Source: Desulfobulbaceae bacterium (lineage in GTDB: Bacteria > Desulfobacterota > Desulfobulbia > Desulfobulbales > SURF-16). Taken from it: a stretch of DNA of 64,000 nucleotides. The notes beneath the pieces are model-generated. The model made no database searches and was not told the DNA's origin. It worked only from the letters and a program-made list of their open reading frames with translations. Positions 48,459 to 57,486 of the stretch are shown piece after piece. How positions within the stretch are numbered: position 1 is the first letter of the stretch; each line of letters opens with the position of its first letter. The stretch lies in contig PKTX01000048.1 of assembly GCA_002868945.1 (NCBI GenBank), positions 1 to 64,000 on the forward strand, in the 5' to 3' direction. The position numbers and the translations under genes are program-made.

Positions 48459-49449
48459 TGACCTTGGCCAAGAAAAACAACGAGCATATACCTGTCGACG
48501 TTTTAGCACGTCTGCTGGCTGAGGAGCTGGCCGCCATTGAAGGTGACGTAGGTAGCCGTGTCGTCCTGGAGTCGCTCGGTAAGCTGAAAAGCGGGGCAGA
48601 TAACACCACCATGGCCCTGGTCAGATCCGCAACAGGACAACCCAAGGCGGTGATAAGCTGTTCTCGACCTGCTGCCCCGGATTTAATCAAAAGGGGAGTG
48701 GAGGAGGCCGAGGCCATTCGAGGTTTGATCGGCGAACCATTGGGAGCCGCCATCATCAAGCCGATTGCCAGCGGTTATGTTGATGGCCGCAGTTATGTTA
48801 TTCTCCCCTGGTATCGAGAGCTTGCCGGCTGGAAGCCCTTTTGGTTAATGCAACGCCTTGCCTTGCGGCGGCCGCTTCTGCGCTGGCTCAGCCACAGTAC
48901 GGCAGTTGCGGCATCCGCGCATGGCTCTTCAGAAAAACAAGCCAAACATACAAGACCATGCTTACACATCTCGCCCAACAATCTTTTATTGATGGAGAGA
49001 TCGGTACAGCCTTGGAAAAAGCTGTCCGGAGGCTGGAGGGTGGCACATGGCAACCGGTGCACACTTTTGACCACAATGATCTGTGGCTGGGGAACGTCTT
49101 GTTGACCGCCCATACCGGTCATGTCTGCAAACAGTCTTCTCCTTTTGTCCTTATTGACTGGGCAGGAGCCAACCAGTACGGTTACGGGATCTATGATTTG
49201 ATTCGCCTGGCACGGGCCCTGAAGTTGTCGCCTGCATCTTTGCGGCGGGAGTTGATTACGCACAGCAAGGCATTGCAGTGTGAGCCGCAAGACACCCGGG
49301 GGCACCTGCTGGCTACTTTCGGTCGTCTGCATCAGCATCTTGAATGTTTTCCGGAAGAGAGATTTGTAGAGACCTTGCGGGCATGCTTGGGGACGATGGA
49401 GAGGGCCTTACCGGCATCAAACTGCGAGGTGGGCTGGAGAGGAAGATAA
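48458..49449 (+). pseudogene. Aminoglycoside phosphotransferase-like kinase interrupted by a frameshift near 48905-48945
   Basis: N-terminal half in frame 2 (48458-~48915) and catalytic half in frame 1 (HTFDHNDLWLGNVLL, FVLIDWAGANQYGYGIYDLIRLA) from ~48920-49449. Confidence 0.8.
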
Positions 49450-49520
49450 CCGTTTTTAGCCTTTGTCCAATTAGTGTGTAAGATTCATAATAGTGACACT
49501 ACGTTATTGCGGCATATAAT

Positions 49521-50786
49521 GTGCCGATGAATATGAGGAGTGATATGGATAAAGATGCCGCTGTTTATGTGCTGGGCATGACCTGTAACGGTCTGTCGGT
49601 TGTCAGAAGTCTCGGCAGGCAGGGGCTGCGGGTTTATGCGGTTGATTGCTACCTGGACCGGGCCGGACTACGCTCTCGTTACTGTCGGGTCATTGCCGCG
49701 CCATCAAATATTATTGATGATGAAGGCCCCTGGCTTGATTTTCTTATTGGCCTTGCTGGTCGGGAAAAAAGCAAACCCGTGCTTTTTCCCACCGAGGACG
49801 CCTATGTCCTCTATCTTGCCAAGCATCGGGAGACCCTGAGCAAATATTATCACTTCAATGTACCTCCGGACGAGGTCGTCGATGCCTCAGTGAGCAAGCT
49901 GGGCACCTATCAGTTGGCGGTTAAGAGTGATATCCCCACCCCCTGGACCTATTTGATCAAAACGGTGGCCGACTATGAAAAAATCGCTGACAAGGTCACC
50001 TTTCCCTGCGCCCTGAAACCATCGTATGCCCATGTCTGGCTGAAAAATTATACCCACGAGAAATTGTTGGTTATTGAGCAGCCCCGTGAACTTGAGGTGA
50101 GGCTTCACGAGTTGGATGAGCTCGGCATTGAGGTCGTCTTGCAGGAGATTATTCCCGGTGGCGACAACCAGGTTTATGTGTTTACGGTCTATGTCAGTCG
50201 GGCCGGCAGGGTGCTGGGCTATGCCAATTTGCATAAGATCCGGCAGCAGCCGGTTGATTTCGGGGTAGGGGCCTTTGATATCAGTGTCAATGAGCCCAGA
50301 TTGACGGAAACCGCCCTGAAGATGATCGAAAATTCCGGGTATTGCGGTATGGCGTCCACCGAATACAAGCTGGACCCTCGCGATGGCCGTTTTAAGCTGA
50401 TTGACATTAATCCCAGAACATGCATGATCGGCGAATTGGCCATTGCCAGTGGCGTTGACCTTCCCTATATCTATTACTTTGATATGATTGGTAAAGACGT
50501 TGAATCGGTAACCCCGTCCCGAACCGGTATCAAGTGGTTTTGTTTCGAGTGGGATTTTCTGAGTTTCCTTGAATATCGGCGCCGAGGCCTGTTAACCTTT
50601 GCCGACTGGCTTTCTTCCTTAAAAGGTGAAAAAGTCTATGCCTATTTTGCCAAGGATGACCTGAAACCTTTTGTGGCGGCCTGTTATAAATTCGTTTTGC
50701 GGGTTTTTAATTTTGGATTGAAGAAGCTCAATCTGAAAAAGGTCAAGCGCTCGGCTATCGGCGGAGGCAATACACGGTCCAGATGA
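49521..50786 (+). CDS. ATP-grasp domain protein (carboxylate-amine ligase type)
   Basis: N-terminal Rossmann-like region, FPCALKPSYAHVWLK, VVLQEIIPGGDNQVYVFTVYVS, YCGMASTEYKLDPRDGRFKLIDINPRTC. Confidence 0.88.
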   Translation: MPMNMRSDMDKDAAVYVLGMTCNGLSVVRSLGRQGLRVYAVDCYLDRAGLRSRYCRVIAAPSNIIDDEGPWLDFLIGLAGREKSKPVLFPTEDAYVLYLAKHRETLSKYYHFNVPPDEVVDASVSKLGTYQLAVKSDIPTPWTYLIKTVADYEKIADKVTFPCALKPSYAHVWLKNYTHEKLLVIEQPRELEVRLHELDELGIEVVLQEIIPGGDNQVYVFTVYVSRAGRVLGYANLHKIRQQPVDFGVGAFDISVNEPRLTETALKMIENSGYCGMASTEYKLDPRDGRFKLIDINPRTCMIGELAIASGVDLPYIYYFDMIGKDVESVTPSRTGIKWFCFEWDFLSFLEYRRRGLLTFADWLSSLKGEKVYAYFAKDDLKPFVAACYKFVLRVFNFGLKKLNLKKVKRSAIGGGNTRSR

Positions 50787-51859
50787 GCAAAAACGGTGCA
50801 CGAGATAACCAGCCAGCCGCTTCTGTCGGTGTTGTTATTATCGGCCGTAATGAAGGCAAACACCTGCGCCGGACATTTGCGGCACTGCCGGAAGATAAGA
50901 AGACAGTGGTCCTTTATGTGGACTCGGGCTCCACTGACGGCAGTGTTGAGCTGGCCGAAACCATGGGTGTCCAGGTTCACAAGCTCGACCCGTCTCGGCC
51001 CTTTTCTCCGGCCCGGGCTCGTGGCGAGGGTGCGACACGACTCATCAAGCAGCACCCGGAGTTGGCATGTCTCCAGTTTGTCGATGGTGACTGTGAACTG
51101 GTAGACGGTTGGCTTGCTGCGGCCATGAATCATCTTGCCCAGCATTCTGAAGTCGCCATTGTCTGCGGAGGACTCCAGGAGCGTGAGCCGGAGCGTTCGA
51201 TCTATAATTGGCTCAGTGCCAGGCAATGGGCTCTGCCGCCGGGCATGATCAGCAATTGCGGCGGGATTTTTATGATTCGGCGCAGCGTTTACCAGAATGT
51301 CGGCGGTTTCAATGAGATCCTTGTCACACTGGAAGAAAAAGATCTGTGTGACCGGGTGCTGGCTGCAGGCCACCGGATTGTCCGGCTGGATACGGCCATG
51401 GCCCGGCACGATTCCGGCCTGCACCACTTCAGTCAATGGTGGCAGCGTGCTGTCTGGGGAGGTTTTGGGGCCGGAGTACAGTGGGCGCAGGGAGGATCAG
51501 AAAGCTGGCTTACGCTCCTCCGCCGCTATCTCTTCTGGCCGGTAGTTGTTCCCTTTGCCATGGTCGCTGCGCTGATCGGCTCATTTTGGGCGGCATGGCT
51601 GATCTGGCCGGCTGTGGCATCTCTTGCCGCTTACGGCGTACTCCTTGCGAGGATCAGTAAAAGCCGCCGACGCCTTGGTGATTCATGGCAAGATGCCCTG
51701 ATCTATTCCTTTATGATCATTGTGCGCAAGTTTCCCGTTGCCGTTGGTTTTTTGTTGTACCTGTTGCGTCGGGGGGATACGTCGGGATGTCCTGACCCAC
51801 ACGCAGCTCAGGAAGGAAACAGGAGTTCCATCAAAAAAGAGACAGGTTCACAGAAGTGA
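50783..51859 (+). CDS. Glycosyltransferase family 2
   Basis: VGVVIIGRNEGKHLRRTFAAL...VLYVDSGSTDGSVELAETMGVQVHKLDPSRPFSPARARGEG. Confidence 0.93.
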   Translation: MSKNGARDNQPAASVGVVIIGRNEGKHLRRTFAALPEDKKTVVLYVDSGSTDGSVELAETMGVQVHKLDPSRPFSPARARGEGATRLIKQHPELACLQFVDGDCELVDGWLAAAMNHLAQHSEVAIVCGGLQEREPERSIYNWLSARQWALPPGMISNCGGIFMIRRSVYQNVGGFNEILVTLEEKDLCDRVLAAGHRIVRLDTAMARHDSGLHHFSQWWQRAVWGGFGAGVQWAQGGSESWLTLLRRYLFWPVVVPFAMVAALIGSFWAAWLIWPAVASLAAYGVLLARISKSRRRLGDSWQDALIYSFMIIVRKFPVAVGFLLYLLRRGDTSGCPDPHAAQEGNRSSIKKETGSQK

Positions 51860-52926
51860 CACAATGTATAAAGACCGCCATCATCGGCGGCGGCAAAATT
51901 TCCGAGCAGCACCTGGGGTCGCTACGTGCCATAGATGGGGTTGAGGTCGTGGCGATCTGCGATTTGTCGCCGGTGTTGGCCCGCTTCACGGCTGAGCGCT
52001 TTGCCCTGCCGCATTGGTTTACGGATTATCGCGAAATGCTGAGCCAAACCGGGCCGGATGTCGTCCATGTCCTGACTCCGCCGGCCACCCATGACCGTAT
52101 TGTGCGCGATTGCCTGGCTGCCGGTTGTCATGTCATTGTTGAAAAACCGGTGGCCCTGTGCCATGCCGGTTTTCGGGACCTGTGGCAAGAGGCTGATTCG
52201 CACGGCTTGCAACTGGTGGAAAATCATAACTATCGCTTTAACGAGCCGGTTCGTCTGCTGGAAGAGGCGGTAAGCGGCGGCCGTATCGGCCGGGTGGAAG
52301 AGGTTGAGGTGCGCATTGCCCTGGACATTCGCGGCGGCGGCCGCTATGCCGATGAAAACCTGCCCCACCCCAGCCATAAATTGCCGGCCGGCATTATCCA
52401 TGAGTTTATCACCCATCTGGCCTACCTGCTGCTCCATTTTCTGCCTGACGGTTATGAGGCGGACATTGATTCAATCGCCGCCCATTGGCGCAATCATGGC
52501 GGCGGTAACCTCTTCACCTATGATGATCTTGATGCCACTGTTCTGGCCGGCACCACCCATGGCCGTTTGCGTTTTTCCTGCCGCCAGTGGCCTGATAATT
52601 TCACCCTGCAGGTGCGCGGCTCGGACGGTATTGCCACGGCAGAGCTCTTTTATCCCTTCTTGCAGGTGACACCGCGCCGGCCGGTGGGGCAGCACCTGAC
52701 TCCCCTGGTCAATGCCCTTGGTGGGGCCTGGTCTCAAGTGGGTTCCGGCTTTGGCGGTATCTGGAGTAAAATACGCAACCGTGGCGCCTATGAGGGGTTG
52801 TCCCGTTTTCTGGAGCTTACCTATGCCGCCCTGCAGAGCGGCCAGGAGCCGCCGGTGGGTTTCCGGCAGATGGATGCCACCAGTCGGCTGGTGGACCGGC
52901 TGCTGGCCGAGGAGAACCGCATATGA
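51856..52926 (+). CDS. Gfo/Idh/MocA-family oxidoreductase
   Basis: IKTAIIGGGKISEQHLGSLRAIDGVEVVAICDLSPVLA...VHVLTPPATHDRIVRDCLAAGCHVIVEKPVA. Confidence 0.96.
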   Translation: MTQCIKTAIIGGGKISEQHLGSLRAIDGVEVVAICDLSPVLARFTAERFALPHWFTDYREMLSQTGPDVVHVLTPPATHDRIVRDCLAAGCHVIVEKPVALCHAGFRDLWQEADSHGLQLVENHNYRFNEPVRLLEEAVSGGRIGRVEEVEVRIALDIRGGGRYADENLPHPSHKLPAGIIHEFITHLAYLLLHFLPDGYEADIDSIAAHWRNHGGGNLFTYDDLDATVLAGTTHGRLRFSCRQWPDNFTLQVRGSDGIATAELFYPFLQVTPRRPVGQHLTPLVNALGGAWSQVGSGFGGIWSKIRNRGAYEGLSRFLELTYAALQSGQEPPVGFRQMDATSRLVDRLLAEENRI

Positions 52927-53963
52927 AGCTGCTGGTCACCGGGGCTGGAGGTTTTCTGGGTCGCCATGTGGTAAAGGCTGCCGTGCAGCGCGGCCATCAG
53001 GTCCGGGCGCTGCTGCGTCCGGCTGCCAAAAGCGTGCCGTTGGGCTGGCAGGAGCATCCGCAGGTGGAGATGGTTCGGGCGGATCTCCGGTCACGGCGCG
53101 GTCTGGATGAGCTGCTCACCGGGGTGGACGGGGTGGTTCACCTGGCAGCGGCCAAGGCCGGTGATCTTTATGAGCAGTTGGGCGGCACAGTGCTGGCCAC
53201 GGAAAACCTGCTTGATGCCATGCTGCTTGGCAAGGTTGATCGCCTGGTGGCCATCAGTTCCTTTTCCGTCTATGAATATCTGCAGCGCCACGCCTGGAGC
53301 CGTCTGGATGAATCCTCGCCCCTGGCTCGTGACCCTTTCTGTCGTGATGAATATTGCCAGACCAAGCTTGTCCAGGAACAGTTGATTCTTGATCAGGCCA
53401 CAAACCATGACTGGCGCTGTCTGGTGTTGCGACCGGGGGTGATTTACGGCCGCGATAATCTGTGGACCGCCCGTCTCGGCATGCAGGCCGGTGAGCAGTG
53501 GTGGCTGCGCACTGGTGCCTTTGCGCCACTGCCCCTTTCCTATGTGGAAAATTGCGCCGAGGCCGTTATCCTGGCCGCCGAACATGAGGGGCCGAAGCGT
53601 CGTCTGGTGTTGAATGTGGTTGATAATGAGACGCCGAGCCAGCGCGCCTATGGTAATGAGTTGCGGCGCCATATGCATCCCCGCCCTCGGGTGATCCCGA
53701 TTCCCTGGACCCTGATGCGGCTGCTGGCCCGCCTGGCCTGGCTGACCAACCGCATCTTCTTTAAGGGGACAGCCAAGGTGCCCGGCTTGCTGGTGCCGTC
53801 GCGCCTCCATGCCCGCTGCAAGCCATTGCGCTACACGAACCGACCGATCAAGGCGGCTCTGGGCTGGCAGCCGCGCTATACATGGCAGGAGGGAGTCGAG
53901 CGTTCCCTGGCTGCCGGCGACACCGCAACCTTGCCGGCGGATCAGGAGAAAACGGCCCCATGA
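52923..53963 (+). CDS. NAD-dependent epimerase/dehydratase (SDR)
   Basis: MKLLVTGAGGFLGRHVVKAAVQRGHQVRALLR; VHLAAAKAGD; YCQTKLVQE. Confidence 0.95.
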   Translation: MKLLVTGAGGFLGRHVVKAAVQRGHQVRALLRPAAKSVPLGWQEHPQVEMVRADLRSRRGLDELLTGVDGVVHLAAAKAGDLYEQLGGTVLATENLLDAMLLGKVDRLVAISSFSVYEYLQRHAWSRLDESSPLARDPFCRDEYCQTKLVQEQLILDQATNHDWRCLVLRPGVIYGRDNLWTARLGMQAGEQWWLRTGAFAPLPLSYVENCAEAVILAAEHEGPKRRLVLNVVDNETPSQRAYGNELRRHMHPRPRVIPIPWTLMRLLARLAWLTNRIFFKGTAKVPGLLVPSRLHARCKPLRYTNRPIKAALGWQPRYTWQEGVERSLAAGDTATLPADQEKTAP

Positions 53964-55198
53964 AGCAGATTTCCCTGGCCTATCTCTGCGGGGAATATCC
54001 TCGCGCCACCGACACCTTTATTCAACGGGAGGTGGCAGCCCTGCGGCGGGCCGGGTTAACGGTGGAGACCATTGCCGTCCGTCGTCCGTCGCTCCGGGAA
54101 CAGGGCACGGCAGAACAGGAAGAGGAGCGGCGCCGTACCCACTACCTGCTGCCCTCTCCTCCCTGGAGGCTTCTGGCTGATCATCTGGGCCTTGTATGGC
54201 AAGGGCCGGGCCGCTATCTGCGGGCGATTCGACTGGCTCTTGGCGTGCGCGCCCCTGGTGTGCGCGCCCTGATCTACCAGCTCTTTTATTTTGCCGAGGC
54301 CGGCATGGTGGCGGCCCGCATGCGCCGTCTTGGTTTGCGCCATGTCCATAACCATGCCCCGGACTCCAGCGGATACGTGGCCATGCTGGCCGCGGAACTG
54401 GCTGATCTGAGCTATAGTATGACCATTCACGGCTTCGGCATTCTGGCCGAGCCTGGTCGTTGGCGTTTGCGTGAGAAGATTGAACAGGCCCTGTTTACCA
54501 TCTGTATCAGTGACTATGCCCGCAGTCAGGCCATGCTCTGGTCGCAGCGCTCCTGCTGGCCGCATCTGCATGTTGTTCATTGCGGTATTGAGCCGCACTC
54601 AGTGACGGCGCGACACCATGAGGGCCGGGGGCAGCGCCTGCTCTATGTCGGACGCTTTGATCATGTCAAGGGCTTGCCTCTCTTGCTTGAGGCCTTTGCC
54701 ACCCTGGCTGGCGATGATCCGGCTCTTCATCTGGATATGGTGGGGGATGGTCCGGAACGGCAGGATCTTCTGGCAATGGTGGCTGAGTTGGGGCTGCAGG
54801 AAAGGATTACCTTTCATGGCTATCATTCCCAGGCGCAGTTACAGGACGACTATGACCGGGCTGATCTTTTTGTGCTGACCAGCTTTGTAGAGGGGATTCC
54901 CGTGGTACTGATGGAGGCCATGGCCCAAGGCGTGCCGGTGGTGGCGCCGCGTATTACCGGGGTTCCGGAACTGGTCGACGATGGCGTCAACGGTCTGTTA
55001 TACACGCCGGGCGTTGTGGAGCAACTGGTGGCCCGGTGTGAAAAAGTGCTGGCCGACCCGGACCTGCGCAATAGCTGCGCCGCAGCGGCCCGGAAAACCG
55101 TTCAGCACCACTTTAACCTGGATAGTGAAACCAGCCGTTTGGCTGAAATTATGCAGCACTATCTCCAGGAAGGCCCGGATCAGGCGGAGGCGCCATAA
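53960..55198 (+). CDS. Glycosyltransferase family 4
   Basis: MKQISLAYLCGEYPRATDTFIQREVAALRRAG; LLYVGRFDHVKGLPLLLEAFATL; FVLTSFVEGIPVVLMEAMAQGVPVVAPRITGVPELVDDGVNGLL. Confidence 0.96.
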   Translation: MKQISLAYLCGEYPRATDTFIQREVAALRRAGLTVETIAVRRPSLREQGTAEQEEERRRTHYLLPSPPWRLLADHLGLVWQGPGRYLRAIRLALGVRAPGVRALIYQLFYFAEAGMVAARMRRLGLRHVHNHAPDSSGYVAMLAAELADLSYSMTIHGFGILAEPGRWRLREKIEQALFTICISDYARSQAMLWSQRSCWPHLHVVHCGIEPHSVTARHHEGRGQRLLYVGRFDHVKGLPLLLEAFATLAGDDPALHLDMVGDGPERQDLLAMVAELGLQERITFHGYHSQAQLQDDYDRADLFVLTSFVEGIPVVLMEAMAQGVPVVAPRITGVPELVDDGVNGLLYTPGVVEQLVARCEKVLADPDLRNSCAAAARKTVQHHFNLDSETSRLAEIMQHYLQEGPDQAEAP

Positions 55199-55369
55199 GC
55201 CATCACCTGCTTCGGTTCGAAGAAACCGATGTGTCGCTGGCTCATCAAGTTTGCCGATCAGGACCTGATGACATTCTGTAGTTTTTGTTTTAGTGGCTAT
55301 AGTTGCTGATTGGTTGCCTGGGGACCGGTTTTGTTATAATGATTTTGCTCAATTCCAACCCATAGAAGC

Positions 55370-56320
55370 TTGAAGAACAAGGTAAAAGGGACAGAACTCA
55401 TGAGCCACCGGAAAACAGGCAGGGAGTTGACTACTGTTTTAGTCTCAAGGGCACCACGTTTTGTTTATGACATTGCACGGATAGGACAAAATATTGTCGA
55501 CCGTTGGGTGATTAGCAGAGCCGTTCAAAACGGAACCCCCGTGGTCTTGATATATCAGTACGGTCGTGTGGCATCGACCAGCCTTTATACTTCCTTGTTG
55601 GCCGCAAATTTAGAATTTCCCGTTTATCATGTACATACCTTGTCACAGTACCGGGCAAATCAAGGGATTTATAAAGCAAAAGAGCATGGTCGCCGTGTAG
55701 CTCGATATTTGGTTCTTGGGAAGATTGTTGGGGAGAAAATAATTTCCCTCAGGGACAGTCCACCTCCGCAGCCGTGGAAAATTGTCACCGTGTTCAGAGA
55801 TCCTGTGAGCGTAATGATTTCTCTTCATTTCATGAATGTCAGCCGGTATTTTGCGGGCAGTCTGAAGAAAAATGGTGAGTTAGATAAGCATAAGGCCATA
55901 GAACATTTTCTAGAAATACTGGAAAAGGATGATCCTTCCGGTTGGGCTCTTTCTAATTGGTTTGATGATGTTTTTTATAATGAATTAGGAGTAGATGTTT
56001 ATAAGCATAAATTTGATAAGGACCGTGGTTATACAATAATTAATGATTCTATTTTTGATATTCTTCTGCTGCGTTTTGAAAATCTTGAGACAGGATTTAA
56101 TGAGGGAGTGGCAAAGCTTTTTAATGTAGATAAACAAAGGGTGAAGTTGTTGCATTCACATTTACACAAAGATGATAAGTATGCAGATTTGCAAAATTAT
56201 GTCAAAAATAACTTGAAGTTATCAAAGTCATCTTGTGATAAAATTTATGCCACCAAGTTTGCGAAACATTTTTATTCCGATGAATTGATATCAAAGTTGA
56301 CAAAAAAATGGTCTGGATAA
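55370..56320 (+). CDS. Putative capsular-polysaccharide-type sulfotransferase-like protein
   Basis: VVLIYQYGRVASTSLYTSLLAANL and WKIVTVFRDPVSVMISLHFMNVSRYFAG; AT-rich gene; TTG 55370 or ATG 55400 start. Confidence 0.65.
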   Translation: MKNKVKGTELMSHRKTGRELTTVLVSRAPRFVYDIARIGQNIVDRWVISRAVQNGTPVVLIYQYGRVASTSLYTSLLAANLEFPVYHVHTLSQYRANQGIYKAKEHGRRVARYLVLGKIVGEKIISLRDSPPPQPWKIVTVFRDPVSVMISLHFMNVSRYFAGSLKKNGELDKHKAIEHFLEILEKDDPSGWALSNWFDDVFYNELGVDVYKHKFDKDRGYTIINDSIFDILLLRFENLETGFNEGVAKLFNVDKQRVKLLHSHLHKDDKYADLQNYVKNNLKLSKSSCDKIYATKFAKHFYSDELISKLTKKWSG

Positions 56321-56399
56321 GCTCCTGCCAAGTGTATTGGGCGGCATTTTTCCGATCAGGGACAAGGGGATGGTTACGTTCATGATTCAATTTGCTGTG

Positions 56400-56825
56400 T
56401 TGAGATAGCTATTTTGATATAAAGGAGTTAGAAGGAGTTTTGGACGTGTGGTGCTGCGAGAATTCAGGAGTCAGGAGTCAGAAAACAGTAGAAAAGCTTA
56501 AAAAGCAGACGTTCCGACTTCCGAAAGCCCCATCCTTCCACCGTGCATCCCAATATCATGTACGTAAGCACCCTTAATCTCCTTCTCCCTTGAGGGAGAA
56601 GGTCGGGATGAGGGTGAAAAGCTGAGGACATGGCCTTGCCCCTTGCCCCTCCCTCTGTCACTGCGAGGACCGGAGGGACGCGGCAGTCCAGGGGGCATGG
56701 CGCGGCATCGAGGCAGCACGACCTCTCTGGATTGCTTCGCGTTGCTCGCAATGACGCCACCTCTCTCCTCACGCCTAACTCCTCACTCTTCACCCTTGCC
56801 CCTTGAACCTTGCCCCTCAGACCTT
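56400..56825 (+). repeat. Composite repeat cassette (plus orientation), incl. hairpin repeat 56657-56755 and TTCTCCCTTGAGGGAGAAGG module ~56583-56617
   Basis: Module order identical to the reverse complement of 21600-22030. Confidence 0.9.
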
Positions 56826-56832
56826 GCCCAAA

Positions 56833-57486
56833 TCACGAGTTGCTGTTGTCCAGGTAGTCGATGAAGCGGGGCAGAAAGGCCTGGATGAAGTGGCGGGTCG
56901 CCTCCTGCGCCTGGTCTCTGGTGTTGGTGGTAAAGGGTACGGAGACGCGGATAAAGGCGTGCGATTCGTCCTTGTTGCGGATCTTGTTGTAGGCCATGTC
57001 TATTTTGTTGCGATAGACCTGGGTGCTGCTGCGGTCGTGCGCCTGATACCAGTATGTGACCAGCTCCCGCTGGTCGTTGTAAGAGGTGACGATCTCTTCA
57101 TAGTTGACCACGTATGGCCCGACGTCAAGGGACCTTTTGGCGGGCCTGTTCTCTATCTCCCAGCCCTGGCTGGGATAGCAGACCAGCGGTGAATGGGCGG
57201 CGTATGCCTGGGCAGCGCTGTAGTAAAGCCCGATGTAGAGATTGATCACCTGGTTGTTGCCGCTGTAGTCGGCAAACAGGTAGTCGTCCAGGCGCAACAT
57301 GGCGTAGGCCTCCGGCGCAAGGTCGATCTGCTGTGTGAGCTGATAACCCTCCAGTCGGGTGAAGGAAGCAAGCAGGGGTGGTTTCGGCCCCGGCGCCGAG
57401 TCGGTGCCGAAGCTGTAAGCGATGAGGGCGGTGAGCAGAAGCAGCCCGGCCAGAATCGCCAGTTTCAGTTCTTTTTTGTTTCCCAT
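56833..57486 (-). CDS. EpsI-family protein (exosortase-associated)
   Basis: MGNKKELKLAILAGLLLLTALIAYSFG... LRLDDYLFADYSGNNQVINLYIGLYYSAAQAYAAHSPLVCYPSQGWEIENR; directly follows exosortase with overlap. Confidence 0.9.
   Translation of the reverse strand: MGNKKELKLAILAGLLLLTALIAYSFGTDSAPGPKPPLLASFTRLEGYQLTQQIDLAPEAYAMLRLDDYLFADYSGNNQVINLYIGLYYSAAQAYAAHSPLVCYPSQGWEIENRPAKRSLDVGPYVVNYEEIVTSYNDQRELVTYWYQAHDRSSTQVYRNKIDMAYNKIRNKDESHAFIRVSVPFTTNTRDQAQEATRHFIQAFLPRFIDYLDNSNS

Noticed and set aside
48905-48945. Programmed -1 frameshift site
   Set aside because: No canonical X XXY YYZ heptamer in the zero frame (reads TCA GAA AAA CAA); simple indel or sequencing error is more likely
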